From positions 229,042,578 through 229,106,577 of the forward strand of contig CP136062.1 of the NCBI GenBank assembly GCA_032622095.1: a stretch of DNA of 64,000 bases, in the 5' to 3' direction. Below are positions 46,771 through 56,110 of the stretch, one piece after another. A program made the translations under genes and the position numbers. The notes beneath the pieces were generated by a model. That model saw only the letters and a list, made by a program, of their open reading frames with translations. It was not told the DNA's origin and ran no database searches. This DNA is from Siphonodentalium dalli. Taxonomy: Eukaryota > Mollusca > Scaphopoda > Gadilida > Siphonodentaliidae. The stretch's first letter is position 1, and every line of letters begins with the position of its first letter.

Positions 46771-47151
46771 TACAAAGTGGTGAATGGTGTGTAATTTAGG
46801 TTTTTTCTGTTTTGTTTGATTCATTATTCCGATCCCAAATTATCTAGTATTCTAAGCCATATAGAAGGTATCGGAATATTGAAATAGTCGGAATTATGAA
46901 CCCTCATGGAAAAGCGGAATAATGAACCCTCAGAATAATGAACCATCGGAATAATGAACCATCTATACCCGAAGACCCCCAACCTACAAGAGAGAAAAAA
47001 ATAGTCATGTGCAGTGTGTACTGTATAATACAACAATCAACATGTAAGACAATCTATGCCAACTATATATCATATGAGTAATATGTAATTTCACGCATGG
47101 TCTTACATAATGTATGAATGGGGTAAACAAGATAGTGAAGATACATGATGC
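46771..47151. other. Spacer with a short 'GGAATAATGAACC' repeat
   Basis: At about 46878-46965 GGAATAATGAACCATC-type units of about 17 bases recur four to five times. Nothing else is recognised. Confidence 0.5.
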
Positions 47152-48323
47152 ATAATACCTAAATGTCACATCCTCCCCACAGGTATGATTTCCTGTACTA
47201 TATAAATGTATGCATAAGCCTTCATGGCTCGAGTTTTAAGCATACTACCATGAAAATTTAAATCCGTAACCCAGCACATTTATTGTGCACTAGCGCTATT
47301 ATTCTTTTTTTGGTAAAAATGTCACCCAGCACTTGTATTTGGCCAGCACTTTTATTTGGCACCTGAGAGTAGCTATGCCACTTTTTGACCCGATTTGAAC
47401 AAAACAGTATCCAAGTCACCTAGTGACCATCCACACCAAATATGACTTAATTCTTCGTCTCAGGTAAGCTAAAAATGCCCCCATCTCTCTCATCCAGTTT
47501 CCCATATGCACAGGGTTCGCGCTGCCACTTGCCAAATTTGCCAATAGCAAAAAGTATTCATATTTGGCAAAAAATAATTTCATTTGGCAAAAGTTTGGCA
47601 AGTCACTTTTTAATTACTCAAGAAAGTTGCAAAATATTGGTCAATCAGTACCATTCATTTCAGGAAACTCTTAAAACATAATTATATTAGTGGTTAACAC
47701 CTCTATTAAGATGCAGTTAATCTGATAGCCTTAGTATCGATGGTTGGAGGGATTACTAGTATTTAGTGTGGTGTTTACATAGTGATGAGCTCTTCTGATG
47801 AAGCAACCCTTCTACCATTGTATTGTTAGGTGATTGGCTTATTGTTGTATTATAAACCACAATAGAGATGCGAGTTTAATTATTAACTAACTGCTTTGCT
47901 ATCGATATCAAAAGTCGTTCAAATCGCGAGTGTCGAAACATAAGACTTAAGGTTGGAGAAAATGATACTATCATGGATAGCATTTGGCAAATGCTAAATT
48001 AATTTGGCAAAAAATATTTTTATTTGGCAAATTATTTGGCAAAATTGAATTTCGGTCCAGCGCGGACCCTGCATATGCAATTGCCTGAGAAAACAGGTAT
48101 ATATTTGTAATGGCCTAACTGTCAGATTCACACTTATTTAGTTATCAGCCATTTATAAACACACTCTCTACCAGGCAAGCTCTAGAATATCAATCAACAC
48201 AGCTGTCACTCCAAGCAGATATTGTTAACACTGCCATAAAATTAATTAAATTATAATTACCTTTGCCAGCACAATGTGACTTCTATATGCTGTCAAGTAA
48301 ACATTCTGTGTTCTCAGGCACCC
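47152..48323 (+). repeat. 1172-base direct repeat, copy 1
   Basis: From ATAATACCTAAATGTCACAT to CATTCTGTGTTCTCAGGCAC plus CC, this block is repeated at 50300-51483. By eye the two differ at only about five positions plus one 12-base gap. Copy 1 lacks TTAATCCTCCTG near 47783, which copy 2 retains. The block contains the hAT MITE at 47511-48071. The ends lack TG/CA termini and there is no primer-binding site or polypurine tract next to them, so they are not LTRs. The LINE begins at the very next base. Confidence 0.9.
47511..48071 (+). mobile_element. hAT MITE with 8-base target duplication (copy 1)
   Basis: Terminal inverted repeats are CAGGGTTCGCGCTG and CAGCGCGGACCCTG, with one mismatch. CATATGCA flanks both sides (47503-47510 and 48072-48079). 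An 8-base duplication and CAGGG-type termini are diagnostic of the hAT superfamily. Subterminal regions repeat ATTTGGCAA several times, a plausible transposase-binding motif. At 561 bases it encodes nothing and is non-autonomous. Confidence 0.9.
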
Positions 48324-50299
48324 AAATGTGGGCCTACAACGTCTTTGTGATTTTTGCACGCTGTACAGCCGATTGTGGCGGTTTACATACAACGCACAGA
48401 AATGTAAAACCATTGTATTCAATGAAAAAGTGAAGAAACTACCTGTGCATCCAAGGAGATGGAAACTTGGTGACGGGTATGTTGACGAAACTGATCACAT
48501 AACCCATCTTGGCATAACGTTGCATAGAAACGACTTCGCTCGTGAGTTTATCGACTGTATTGTCAACAAAATAAGATCCACCTACTTCATGCTGAGCAAC
48601 GCTGGCATGTATGCAGGTGGAATCACTCCTCAAAGTTGCGAAACTCTTTACAGATCCATAATTATTCCAAAGGGTTTATACGGATCTGAACTCTTGTGTG
48701 GTCTATCAGAAACCCATTGGTCAACTCTTGAGAAAATTCATCGCTTCTGCCTCAAGCATATCCAGGGACTTCCTGTACGTGCTCGCACTGATATCGTTTT
48801 GGGGATGCTTGGCATCCATCCTATCAAGTCATTGATTGATGCCAGGAAACTCAATCTGTTTGGAAGCCTATGCCGTATGCCTCCTGGCAAAGCTTGCAAG
48901 GAGATTTTTGTCACAAGACTTCACATGTACTTCACGGGACAACTGATAAACCCAAATGCGTTCATCAGCGACATTAACAACACTCTTGTTGAATACAACC
49001 TATCCGAGCATATCCATCAGTATGCTCACTTCTGCTCATTTCCTCTGAAATCCGAATGGAAGCGCATTACAAAAACTGCGATTAACGACAAATGCGAACA
49101 GAAATGGACAGAAAGAACAAATTGTGACACTTCATTTGCGCGTTTTCGAGAAATTCAACCAAACCCTACTATGTGTCACTTGTGGAGAACATGTCGTAAA
49201 TACCCTACGCATAAGATTGCATTTAACACAGTCGGTCAGCTCATCGCAGGAAGCGCATTCTCGCAACATAACACATGTACATTATGCTGTCAGTCACACT
49301 CTGATATTATCGAGCACGCACTTATCTCATGCAGTAGCCCACTTATGCATTCCCACAGAAACGAAATGTGGTACCAGATGATTGATCGTTTCGGCATACC
49401 GTTATTCGTATGGGCCACGAGTCTCCGCAACAGCGACCTCTTATTGCTTCATCTCACACATCTTCCACGTGATATATTCACATTTCTTCAGCAAGTTGAG
49501 AACACCTCAGAGTTTACGAGATTCATTGTTCTTCACACAAACTTAATTTGGAGGCGCTATGTCGAACTCTCAGCCACTACGCATGACGGTTTGTGTTAAA
49601 CAACCTTTGATCTTTGAACGTTACGGGTGTTCACCCTAAGTCGCATTTAAATGTACCACCTTCTGTCCTGTCCATAAAATCCGAAGACGCGACAAAATAA
49701 ATAAACATGAATAAATTAATATATATATATGCATATGTATGTGTATATGAGGGTGCGTGTGGGTGTGTATGTGTGTGTGTGAGGGTGTATACGTGCGTGT
49801 ATATGTTTTCTTGTGTTAGCGTTTGCACTGTCACAACATCATTCTACATATAATCTATTCCACTTAATGGGTGCATACGTTTACAGGGGAGCTATTGTCG
49901 AGCGAGGGCATTGCGTTTGCTGACTCTTTGGTGAGAGAGATTCTCCTATGCGAATCCAACTCCAACTAGAGTTCCTTTTGTAATTGTATGCACCTGCTTA
50001 TGGAGTGCTGTTGTGACAGTGCATCCTAACGTATGTATGTACGGTTGTGTGTGTGTGTCTGCGTAATGTGTTAGATTGTATATGCGTACGGGTGTGGTCG
50101 AGAGGGTGTGTGTTGTCTGTTGATGTGATATGTAAGCTCGTGTTCATGTACATACAATTAGAATGCTATTCTTTTCCTCGGTAGTTTGTTCTCTTGTCTG
50201 TCTTTTCATTACTTCTTGATTGCTAACTGTATTTATGTTTCATTCATGTACCCTATGTATTTTTTCAATCTTCAATACTGGAGGCAATAAAAGATATAT
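48324..50299 (+). mobile_element. 5'-truncated LINE (non-LTR retrotransposon)
   Basis: It begins abruptly in the reverse transcriptase frame immediately after direct repeat copy 1. It ends with GGAGGCAATAAAAGATATAT immediately before copy 2. The coding part (to 49599) is followed by a ~700-base 3' untranslated region containing TA/TG microsatellites (about 49718-49800). The polymerase palm motifs and endonuclease are missing, so only the last ~425 codons of the reading frame remain. Its tight fit between the two copies makes those copies a candidate target-site duplication. The LINE clade is not determined. Confidence 0.85.
48325..49599 (+). pseudogene. LINE reverse transcriptase, C-terminal part
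   Basis: The open frame spans about 425 codons to TAA, with no start codon of its own. The first in-frame codons (AAT GTG GGC) continue from a lost upstream region. The N-terminal portion shows the post-catalytic palm/thumb pattern of LINE reverse transcriptases: an FTYNAQKCKTIVF segment, then HITHLGITL about 45 residues on. Later, CTLC, a histidine after a nine-residue gap, and a final Cys form a CCHC-type motif at about residues 315-335, common at LINE C-termini. The YADD-type catalytic motif and the endonuclease domain lie upstream and are absent, so no active enzyme is encoded. The frame is free of stops, indicating a young insertion. Confidence 0.85.
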
Positions 50300-51483
50300 A
50301 TAATACCTAAATGTCACATCCTCCCCACAGGTATGATTTCCTGTACTATATAAATGTATGCATAAGCCTTCATGGCTCGAGTTTTAAGCATACTACCATG
50401 AAAAGTTAAATCCGTAACCCAGCACATTTATTGTGCACCAGCGCTATTATTCTTTTTTTGGTAAAAATGTCACCCAGCACTTGTATTTGGCCAGCACTTT
50501 TATTTGGCACCTGAGAGTAGCTATGCCACTTTTTGACCCGATTTGAACAAAACAGTATCCAAGTCACCTAGTGACCATCCACACCAAATATGACTTAATT
50601 CTTCGTCTCAGGTAAGCTAAAAATGCCCCCATCTCTCTCATCCAGTTTCCCATATGCACAGGGTTCGCGCTGCCACTTGCCAAATTTGCCAATGGCAAAA
50701 AGTATTCATATTTGGCAAAAAATAATTTCATTTGGCAAAAGTTTGGCAAGTCACTTTTTAATTACTCAAGAAAGTTGCAAAATATTGGTCAATCAGTACC
50801 ATTCATTTCAGGAAACTCTTAAAACATAATTATATTAGTGGTTAACACCTCTATTAAGATGCAGTTAATCTGATAGCCTTAGTATCGATGGTTGGAGGGA
50901 TTACTAGTATTTAGTGTGGTGTTTACATAGTTAATCCTCCTGTGATGAGCTCTTCTGATGAAGCAACCCTTCTACCATTGTATTGTTAGGAGATTGGCTT
51001 ATTGTTGTATTATAAACCACAATAGAGATGCGAGTTTAATTATTAACTAACTGCTTTGCTATCGATATCAAAAGTCGTTCAAATCGCGAGTGTCGAAACA
51101 TAAGACTTAAGGTTGGAGAAAATGATACTATCATGGATAGCATTTGGCAAATGCTAAATTAATTTGGCAAAAAATATTTTTATTTGGCAAATTATTTGGC
51201 AAAATTGAATTTCGATCCAGCGCGGACCCTGCATATGCAATTGCCTGAGAAAACAGGTATATATTTGTAATGGCCTAACTGTCAGATTCACACTTATTTA
51301 GTTATCAGCCATTTATAAACACACTCTCTACCAGGCAAGCTCTAGAATATCAATCAACACAGCTGTCACTCCAAGCAGATATTGTTAACACTGCCATAAA
51401 ATTAATTAAATTATAATTACCTTTGCCAGCACAATGTGACTTCTATATGCTGTCAAGTAAACATTCTGTGTTCTCAGGCACCC
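50300..51483 (+). repeat. 1184-base direct repeat, copy 2
   Basis: The counterpart of 47152-48323, starting ATAATACCTAAATGTCACAT right after the LINE tail and ending with CTCAGGCACCC. It retains 12 bases (TTAATCCTCCTG near 50931) that are also present in the older hAT relative at about 4971, so copy 1 carries the deletion. After the end, sequence becomes unique (TTCTCTTATCTC). Confidence 0.9.
50659..51231 (+). mobile_element. hAT MITE with 8-base target duplication (copy 2)
   Basis: The same element, same CAGGG termini and same CATATGCA flanks (50651-50658, 51232-51239) as the copy at 47511. It is 573 bases because it keeps the 12 bases missing from copy 1. The shared insertion shows the MITE was already in the target before the segment was duplicated. 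Confidence 0.9.
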
Positions 51484-51639
51484 TTCTCTTATCTCATATA
51501 GCTCGGAGTTCCTGCTGTCTGCATGTTCTGAATATTAGACTGATTTAAACCAATTTTGCGTGCATGTTACAATTGCATTAATTTTTTGTTTTTTGTTTTT
51601 TGTTTAACAAGTTTAATTTTTTTTTTTATAAAGTTATGT

Positions 51640-52370
51640 CCCTGGCATCGCCCATATTTGCCTGGTGACTCTATTTGAACAAATTTGAATACCACTCACA
51701 CAAGGAACCTCCATACTAAATATAAGCTGAATCAGTTGATGGTGGTTCTTGGGAAGTTGTTTTAATAATTACTATAACGGGAAAGAGTTATGGTCATGGC
51801 TTCACAACTGGTTGACCTGGTGGACTCCTGTGAACAAGTCTGAATGGGAGTCACCTAGGGAACATCCACACCAAATATGAACCGAATTAGTCTTATGCTT
51901 CTGGAGAAGAAGTTATTTTAAGAATTACTTTGGAGGGAAAGTGTAATGGCCCTGAATTCACTATTTGATCTGGTGACCTTATTTGAACAATTCTGACTGA
52001 GTTACCTAGGGAACATCCACACCATTTATGAACCCATTCGACCTTATGATTCTGGAGAAGAAGTCATTTTAAGAATTACTATAACGGTAAAGAGTTATGG
52101 TCCTGGCTTCACAACTATTTTCAAGACCTGGTGATCTCATTTCAACAATTCTGAATGTGAGTCACCTGGGGAACATCCACACCAAATATGAACCCATTCA
52201 GTCTTATGGTTCTGGAGAAGAAGATGTTTAAAGAATTGTTGATGGATGGATCGATGGGAAGATGTTTAAAGAAGTGTTGATGGATGGATGGACGGACGGA
52301 TGGAAAGATGGACGCAGATTGATGACTATAGTTCCACCAGAGACTTCTTCTCAGGTGAGCTAAAAACACT
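51640..52370 (+). repeat. 'TTTGACCTGGTGACC' repeat family, tandem units
   Basis: Three to four units of about 170-190 bases share GGAACATCCACACCAAATAT, TGGTTCTGGAGAAGAAG, TTTTAAGAATTACTATAACG and GGAAAGAGTTATGG. They end in a GATGGATGGACGGACGGATG microsatellite at about 52240-52310. They are non-coding. Confidence 0.8.
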
Positions 52371-52416
52371 AGTACATGTACTCAAAAGCATTGAAGTAAT
52401 ACCACATTTATTATTT

Positions 52417-52475
52417 ATTAGGAGACGACGCTGCAGATTACTGTGTCACAAAGTATCGAAATCCATCATAACCGA
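52417..52475 (-). pseudogene. Decayed partial copy of the transmembrane exon
   Basis: On the plus strand GACGACGCTGCAGATTACTG and TGTCACAAAGTATCG match GCGACGATGCTCGAG and TTGACTGTGTCACAAAGTAA at about 52579-52612. Similarity covers about 55 bases, corresponding to the end of the membrane segment. The minus-strand frame is interrupted (for example TTTGTGACACAGTAA gives stops in two frames), so this is an exon relic and not an alternative exon. Confidence 0.5.
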
Positions 52476-52566
52476 TCGAGTGCCCCACACAGAATAATGA
52501 TTTACTACAGAGTGTTGTCAGCTTAGCTCAACGAGGGGCTCAATGCAGGTGAGAATTATTACTGAC

Positions 52567-52708
52567 CCTTGTGCAACAGGCGACGATGCTCGAGTTGACT
52601 GTGTCACAAAGTAACGCAATCCATCCGATGACGAAGAAGGCTAACAGGGCGTAACCACAGGCACGCATGCTTGAGATTTCATCGCAGTTGGTGTCCAAAA
52701 TTGTACCA
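52567..52708 (-). CDS. Internal exon with a transmembrane segment
   Basis: On the minus strand an acceptor (TTTACTTTCAG) precedes the exon, and GTCAGT follows the last codon as donor. The first base completes a split codon. The following 47 codons are open and end at a codon boundary (phase 0). The peptide starts GTILDTNCDEISSMRACGY and continues into an uninterrupted hydrophobic stretch of about 20 residues (core LLAFFVIGWIALL), then DTVNSS and a CC pair. This is a typical membrane-spanning helix with flanking cysteines. It is loosely reminiscent of small tetraspan/MARVEL-type proteins, but one helix is too little for a family call. The phase-compatible next exon is at 40303-40494. No upstream exon was recognised before the window end. 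Confidence 0.55.
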
Positions 52709-52882
52709 CTGAAAGTAAAGAATTATATATTCATCAAAATCGTATTCTATTAATTGTTCACCTTCCATTCCAAGCATACATCATGCTTCATGGTCATAGC
52801 CTGTCAAGAGGGGGGTGGTATAATTAAATTAACTGGAATGTAAAACGAATGATTGTGATGTCTTCAACAATTACAGGTACAA

Positions 52883-53640
52883 TGAAAGTGTCAATGACAC
52901 TGTAGCTCAACTTGGAAAGGAAATAATTTCATGTGTTACAGTCAATGGAGTGATTAGGAATGTGGAAAGTTGAAAGGCCAAGTTATACAAAGAGTAAAAT
53001 CCAAGATGGCCACTGGCAGCCATGTTATTTTGCCGAATGACCCTAAAAAGACTCATTCCCATTTACATGTCATTGTTAACATCCATCACAAATTTCATGA
53101 TGATCCGACAAAAGATACGACCTGAAGCCTGTGTCAAAGGATTTAGTCATGTAAAGAGTAAAATATGGCTGCTGCTGCTGGCTGCTGCTGCTGGTGGCCA
53201 TGCTTTTTGGCCCCAAAATTACTCATTTCCCATCTATAATGTCATTGTTAACATCCATGACAAATTTCATGAAGATCTGACCAAAGCTACTACCTGTAGC
53301 CCGCGCCAAAGGATTTAGTCATGCAAAGAGTAAAATCCAAGATGGCTGCTGGCGGCCATGTTTTTTGGCCGAACGACCCCAAAATGACTCGTTCCCATCT
53401 ACATGTTGATATTAAAATCCAGACAAATTTCATGATTATCAGACGAGCAGTATGACCTGTAGCCCGCGCCAATGGGTTGAATTTTGAAATCCAAAATGGC
53501 TGCTGGCGGCCATGTTTTTTTGCCGAATGACCCCAAAATGACTCGTTCCCATCTACATGTCAATGTCAACATTCATGCAAATTTCATAAAGATCAGACAC
53601 ACAGACGACGGACGCCAATCCATGGCAATAGCTCAAACTT
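52883..53640 (-). mobile_element. A/B composite element, minus strand, short copy
   Basis: It begins with the complement of the right module (TGAAAGTGTCAATGACACTG, AGCTCAACTTGGAAAGG), has four monomers, and ends CCATGGCAATAGCTCAAACT, lacking the outermost ~20 bases of the left module. One monomer contains a local GCTGCTGCTG expansion at about 53167-53195. It is non-coding. Confidence 0.8.
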
Positions 53641-53811
53641 ACTTGACCAAATAATACTCCCGCTGTGATCTTGCATAACTTGTAAAGTGACGCCTACTTC
53701 TGTGAAATACTGAAGTGCTTGCCTAGCATCATTGACCGATTCTAGTATCTAGGGTTGCCACTATTTGTCGGTATTGACTAATCGACTGTTAGTCGATGGT
53801 TAGTCTATTAA

Positions 53812-54273
53812 CCCTTTCAGTGCCAGGTCCGATGTTTGTATCAACCCATATACCCTGTGCCAATGCATTCTCTTGTATATCCGAGTCGACAATAGGTCAC
53901 CTCGCATATATAAGAGAATGCAATGGCCTAACAATTTTTCATCATTTATTATTATTTTTTACAATTTTAATAATTTTTTCTTTAACAGACTTATTTTGTA
54001 GGTTTAGTGCCAGGGAATCTTACGTTTTTCATGGGTATAAAAATTATTACTATGAATACTTGGTGATGGTTTTGAGTTATAACATGCCCTTAAGGTTTGA
54101 TCCAGTTGTTTTTAAATTTGCTATAGTATGCTTACCCAAAAAAAATTCAACCCAAAAAAATCTTTTAAAAAAAAAACAAACAAAGAAACAAAAAAAATAA
54201 TAATTTTTAGGGCCGACCGATTTTACAGACCGTAAATTAGGGCCGATGAGATCGGCCCCTGGCACTGAAAGCG
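53812..54273. mobile_element. TTAA-type MITE (piggyBac-like), decayed right end
   Basis: The left end is TTAA (53808-53811) followed by CCCTTTCAGTGCCAGG. The right end is CCTGGCACTGAAAGCG followed by GTAA, a mutated TTAA. The interior has the CCAATGCATTCTCTTGTATA palindrome shared with 40932-41391 and a T/A-rich stretch. The 134-codon frame at 53796-54200 lies entirely inside this element and is not a gene. Confidence 0.7.
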
Positions 54274-55052
54274 GTAACCGTTCATATATGCACCCTGTAT
54301 TACACACCAGGTAAACAACAACATTATGATGACTACTTTACATCCATCTTAAATACATTATACACCATCAGTGTTCCATGTTTTATTTCAACAAGAAATA
54401 CTCATGCTCTCAGCAGCGTCAATATGGTTACTTATTCCTTATTCCTTATTCAAAAAATTTGGGAAAATGTGGCAAATGACCATGGCAACGTTTTAAGTAG
54501 GACGAGACAAAATTTTAAAATAAACATACGGACACAAATACACACTATACAGGGCGGCAAATTAAAAAAAAGGCATACAAGTATAAGAGTACAGGGTGGT
54601 CATACAAGCATACAAGTGTGTTTATTTAGATCACAAGATTAGTGGGTGAGCGTCCTTATCAGAACAACGCATACCCTGTTACGTGTATTTGATGGAACAC
54701 CCTTTTATGTGTCGCAAGCATGCATACGAACAAACTTCCGGGAATATCAACATGTCCCAACTCTGAAGTGCATTGTGAAATTAAGAGATAGCCATGAATT
54801 AAGGTAGAACGAGCAATTAACGGATTTTTGGACTCTTATCATAGTGCATGTCGTAAGCATACGGGCGCACCTGCCACTATATCAATACCGCACGCTTGGT
54901 ACGAAAGATATACACAAAACCGCATGCGTGTCTTATACTGTCGTCTATTTATCGGACAAGTGTAATGGCACACGGATAGCACGATCAGGCAAATACCCTA
55001 AGTGTTATACTTCTCTGATCGCAGAAGTATCATAAACTATTGACATGTAACA
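54274..55052. other. Spacer upstream of the Gypsy element
   Basis: CATACAAGTATAAGAGTACA and GGTGGTCATACAAGCATACA form a small degenerate repeat near 54570-54620. No gene is supported. Confidence 0.35.
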
Positions 55053-55223
55053 TGTAACATATTGTGCTTATGATCAATCTGGACTACCGTAGTTAATATA
55101 TTGGACCTTGAACTAGCTTACCATTGATATATGCTCGACGACACATGCTTGTCTATGTACACAGATCGCAATATAATCGAACTTATATGATACAAATGGT
55201 TCTCATTCTTATACCATGACACA
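55053..55223 (+). repeat. 5' LTR of the Gypsy element
   Basis: Starts TGTAACATATTGTGCTTATG and ends ATACCATGACACA (TG...CA). It is 171 bases long and matches the 3' LTR at all but about three substitutions and two small indels. That suggests an insertion that is not very recent but far from ancient. Confidence 0.9.
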
Positions 55224-55232
55224 TCTTTATAT

Positions 55233-55247
55233 GGTGGCAGCGGAAAC
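55233..55247 (+). promoter_or_regulatory. Candidate primer-binding site
   Basis: GGTGGCAGCGG follows the 5' LTR after about nine bases. TGGCAGCGG has the TGG start expected for pairing with the CCA end of a tRNA. The tRNA species was not determined. Confidence 0.5.
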
Positions 55248-55259
55248 ACGACTTTTCCT

Positions 55260-56095
55260 GTGGATATCGGGGAAACATTAACCCTGTTTCGTCAGACGAT
55301 TAAAATATACTGCGAGGACGAGGGGATCACAGAAGACGGAAAATAGCGCTGAAAATAATACGAGGTCTTGGTGTAGAGGGACTCAAAAGACTCAATGCGT
55401 CGGGATTGTCTGCCGCAGACAAACGGAAGCCCATATCAAGATATGGGACTACTTATCGTCTCAGTTCAAGACGGATGTGAACTTTCGCTTGAATCTAATG
55501 TCGTTCAGACAGAAGTCCGAAGAGACGATCGCCGATTTTGTAACGCGCGCAAGGACACAAGCCACCAAATGGGACTTTGACAATACCGAACTTGAAGAGC
55601 GGTTGATTGAACTTATAATTGCGTCGACCCCAATATAACCATATCAGCGCGACATCCTGGGAAAGATCAAAGGATACCCATTGACGGAATCCGATGCCTT
55701 GGCTGAGGGGCGCAAATGTGAAGCCATATTGGCGGGCAGGTCGCAAATTAAGCAGATTTCAACCAATGAAATATCCGTAGACGCGGTCCGACAGAAGATT
55801 GAGAAACCCATCACATCGAAGCCGTGTGGAAAATGCGGTCTCCGGCATAGGACGGTCAAATTTGCGCTGCAGCACAGGACAAATGTCACGCGTGTGGCCG
55901 TACTGGACACTGGCAACGATTCTGCCGCAGCAGCAGAAGGGTTAAACCACCCGAATACCAGGCAACTGATAATAAACTGTCCAATTATCACAGACGTCCC
56001 GGAAATTACCAGCAACAACGTCGCCACATCAACGAGGTATCAACCGACGAGCTGCATACATCGGCACCGCCAGACAGAGCCGCCGATCGACTTTA
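55260..56095 (+). pseudogene. Gypsy gag relic with CCHC zinc knuckle
   Basis: Pieces of a gag polyprotein can be followed in shifting frames. At about 55443-55622 a capsid-like stretch includes WDYLSSQFKTDVNF and FRQKSEETIADFVTRA, then a TAA interrupts it. The frame continues through KIKGYPLTESDALAEGRK. A CCHC nucleic-acid-binding knuckle (CHACGRTGHWQRFC) lies at about 55884-55925 in another frame. At least two frameshifts and one stop make it non-functional. The frame at 55681-56286 mixes true gag with out-of-frame translation after about 55860. Confidence 0.8.
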
Positions 56096-56110
56096 ACCCT
56101 CTGTCATTCG

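Noticed and set aside
47152-51483. Reading the 1.17 kb direct repeats as LTRs of a retroelement
   Set aside because: They lack TG...CA ends, a primer-binding site and a polypurine tract. The internal part is a LINE fragment with its own 3' end, and the repeats contain a complete hAT MITE.
53796-54200. 134-residue protein ending in a Lys/Gln-rich tail
   Set aside because: The frame lies inside a TTAA-flanked MITE, and the Lys-rich end is a poly-A tract.
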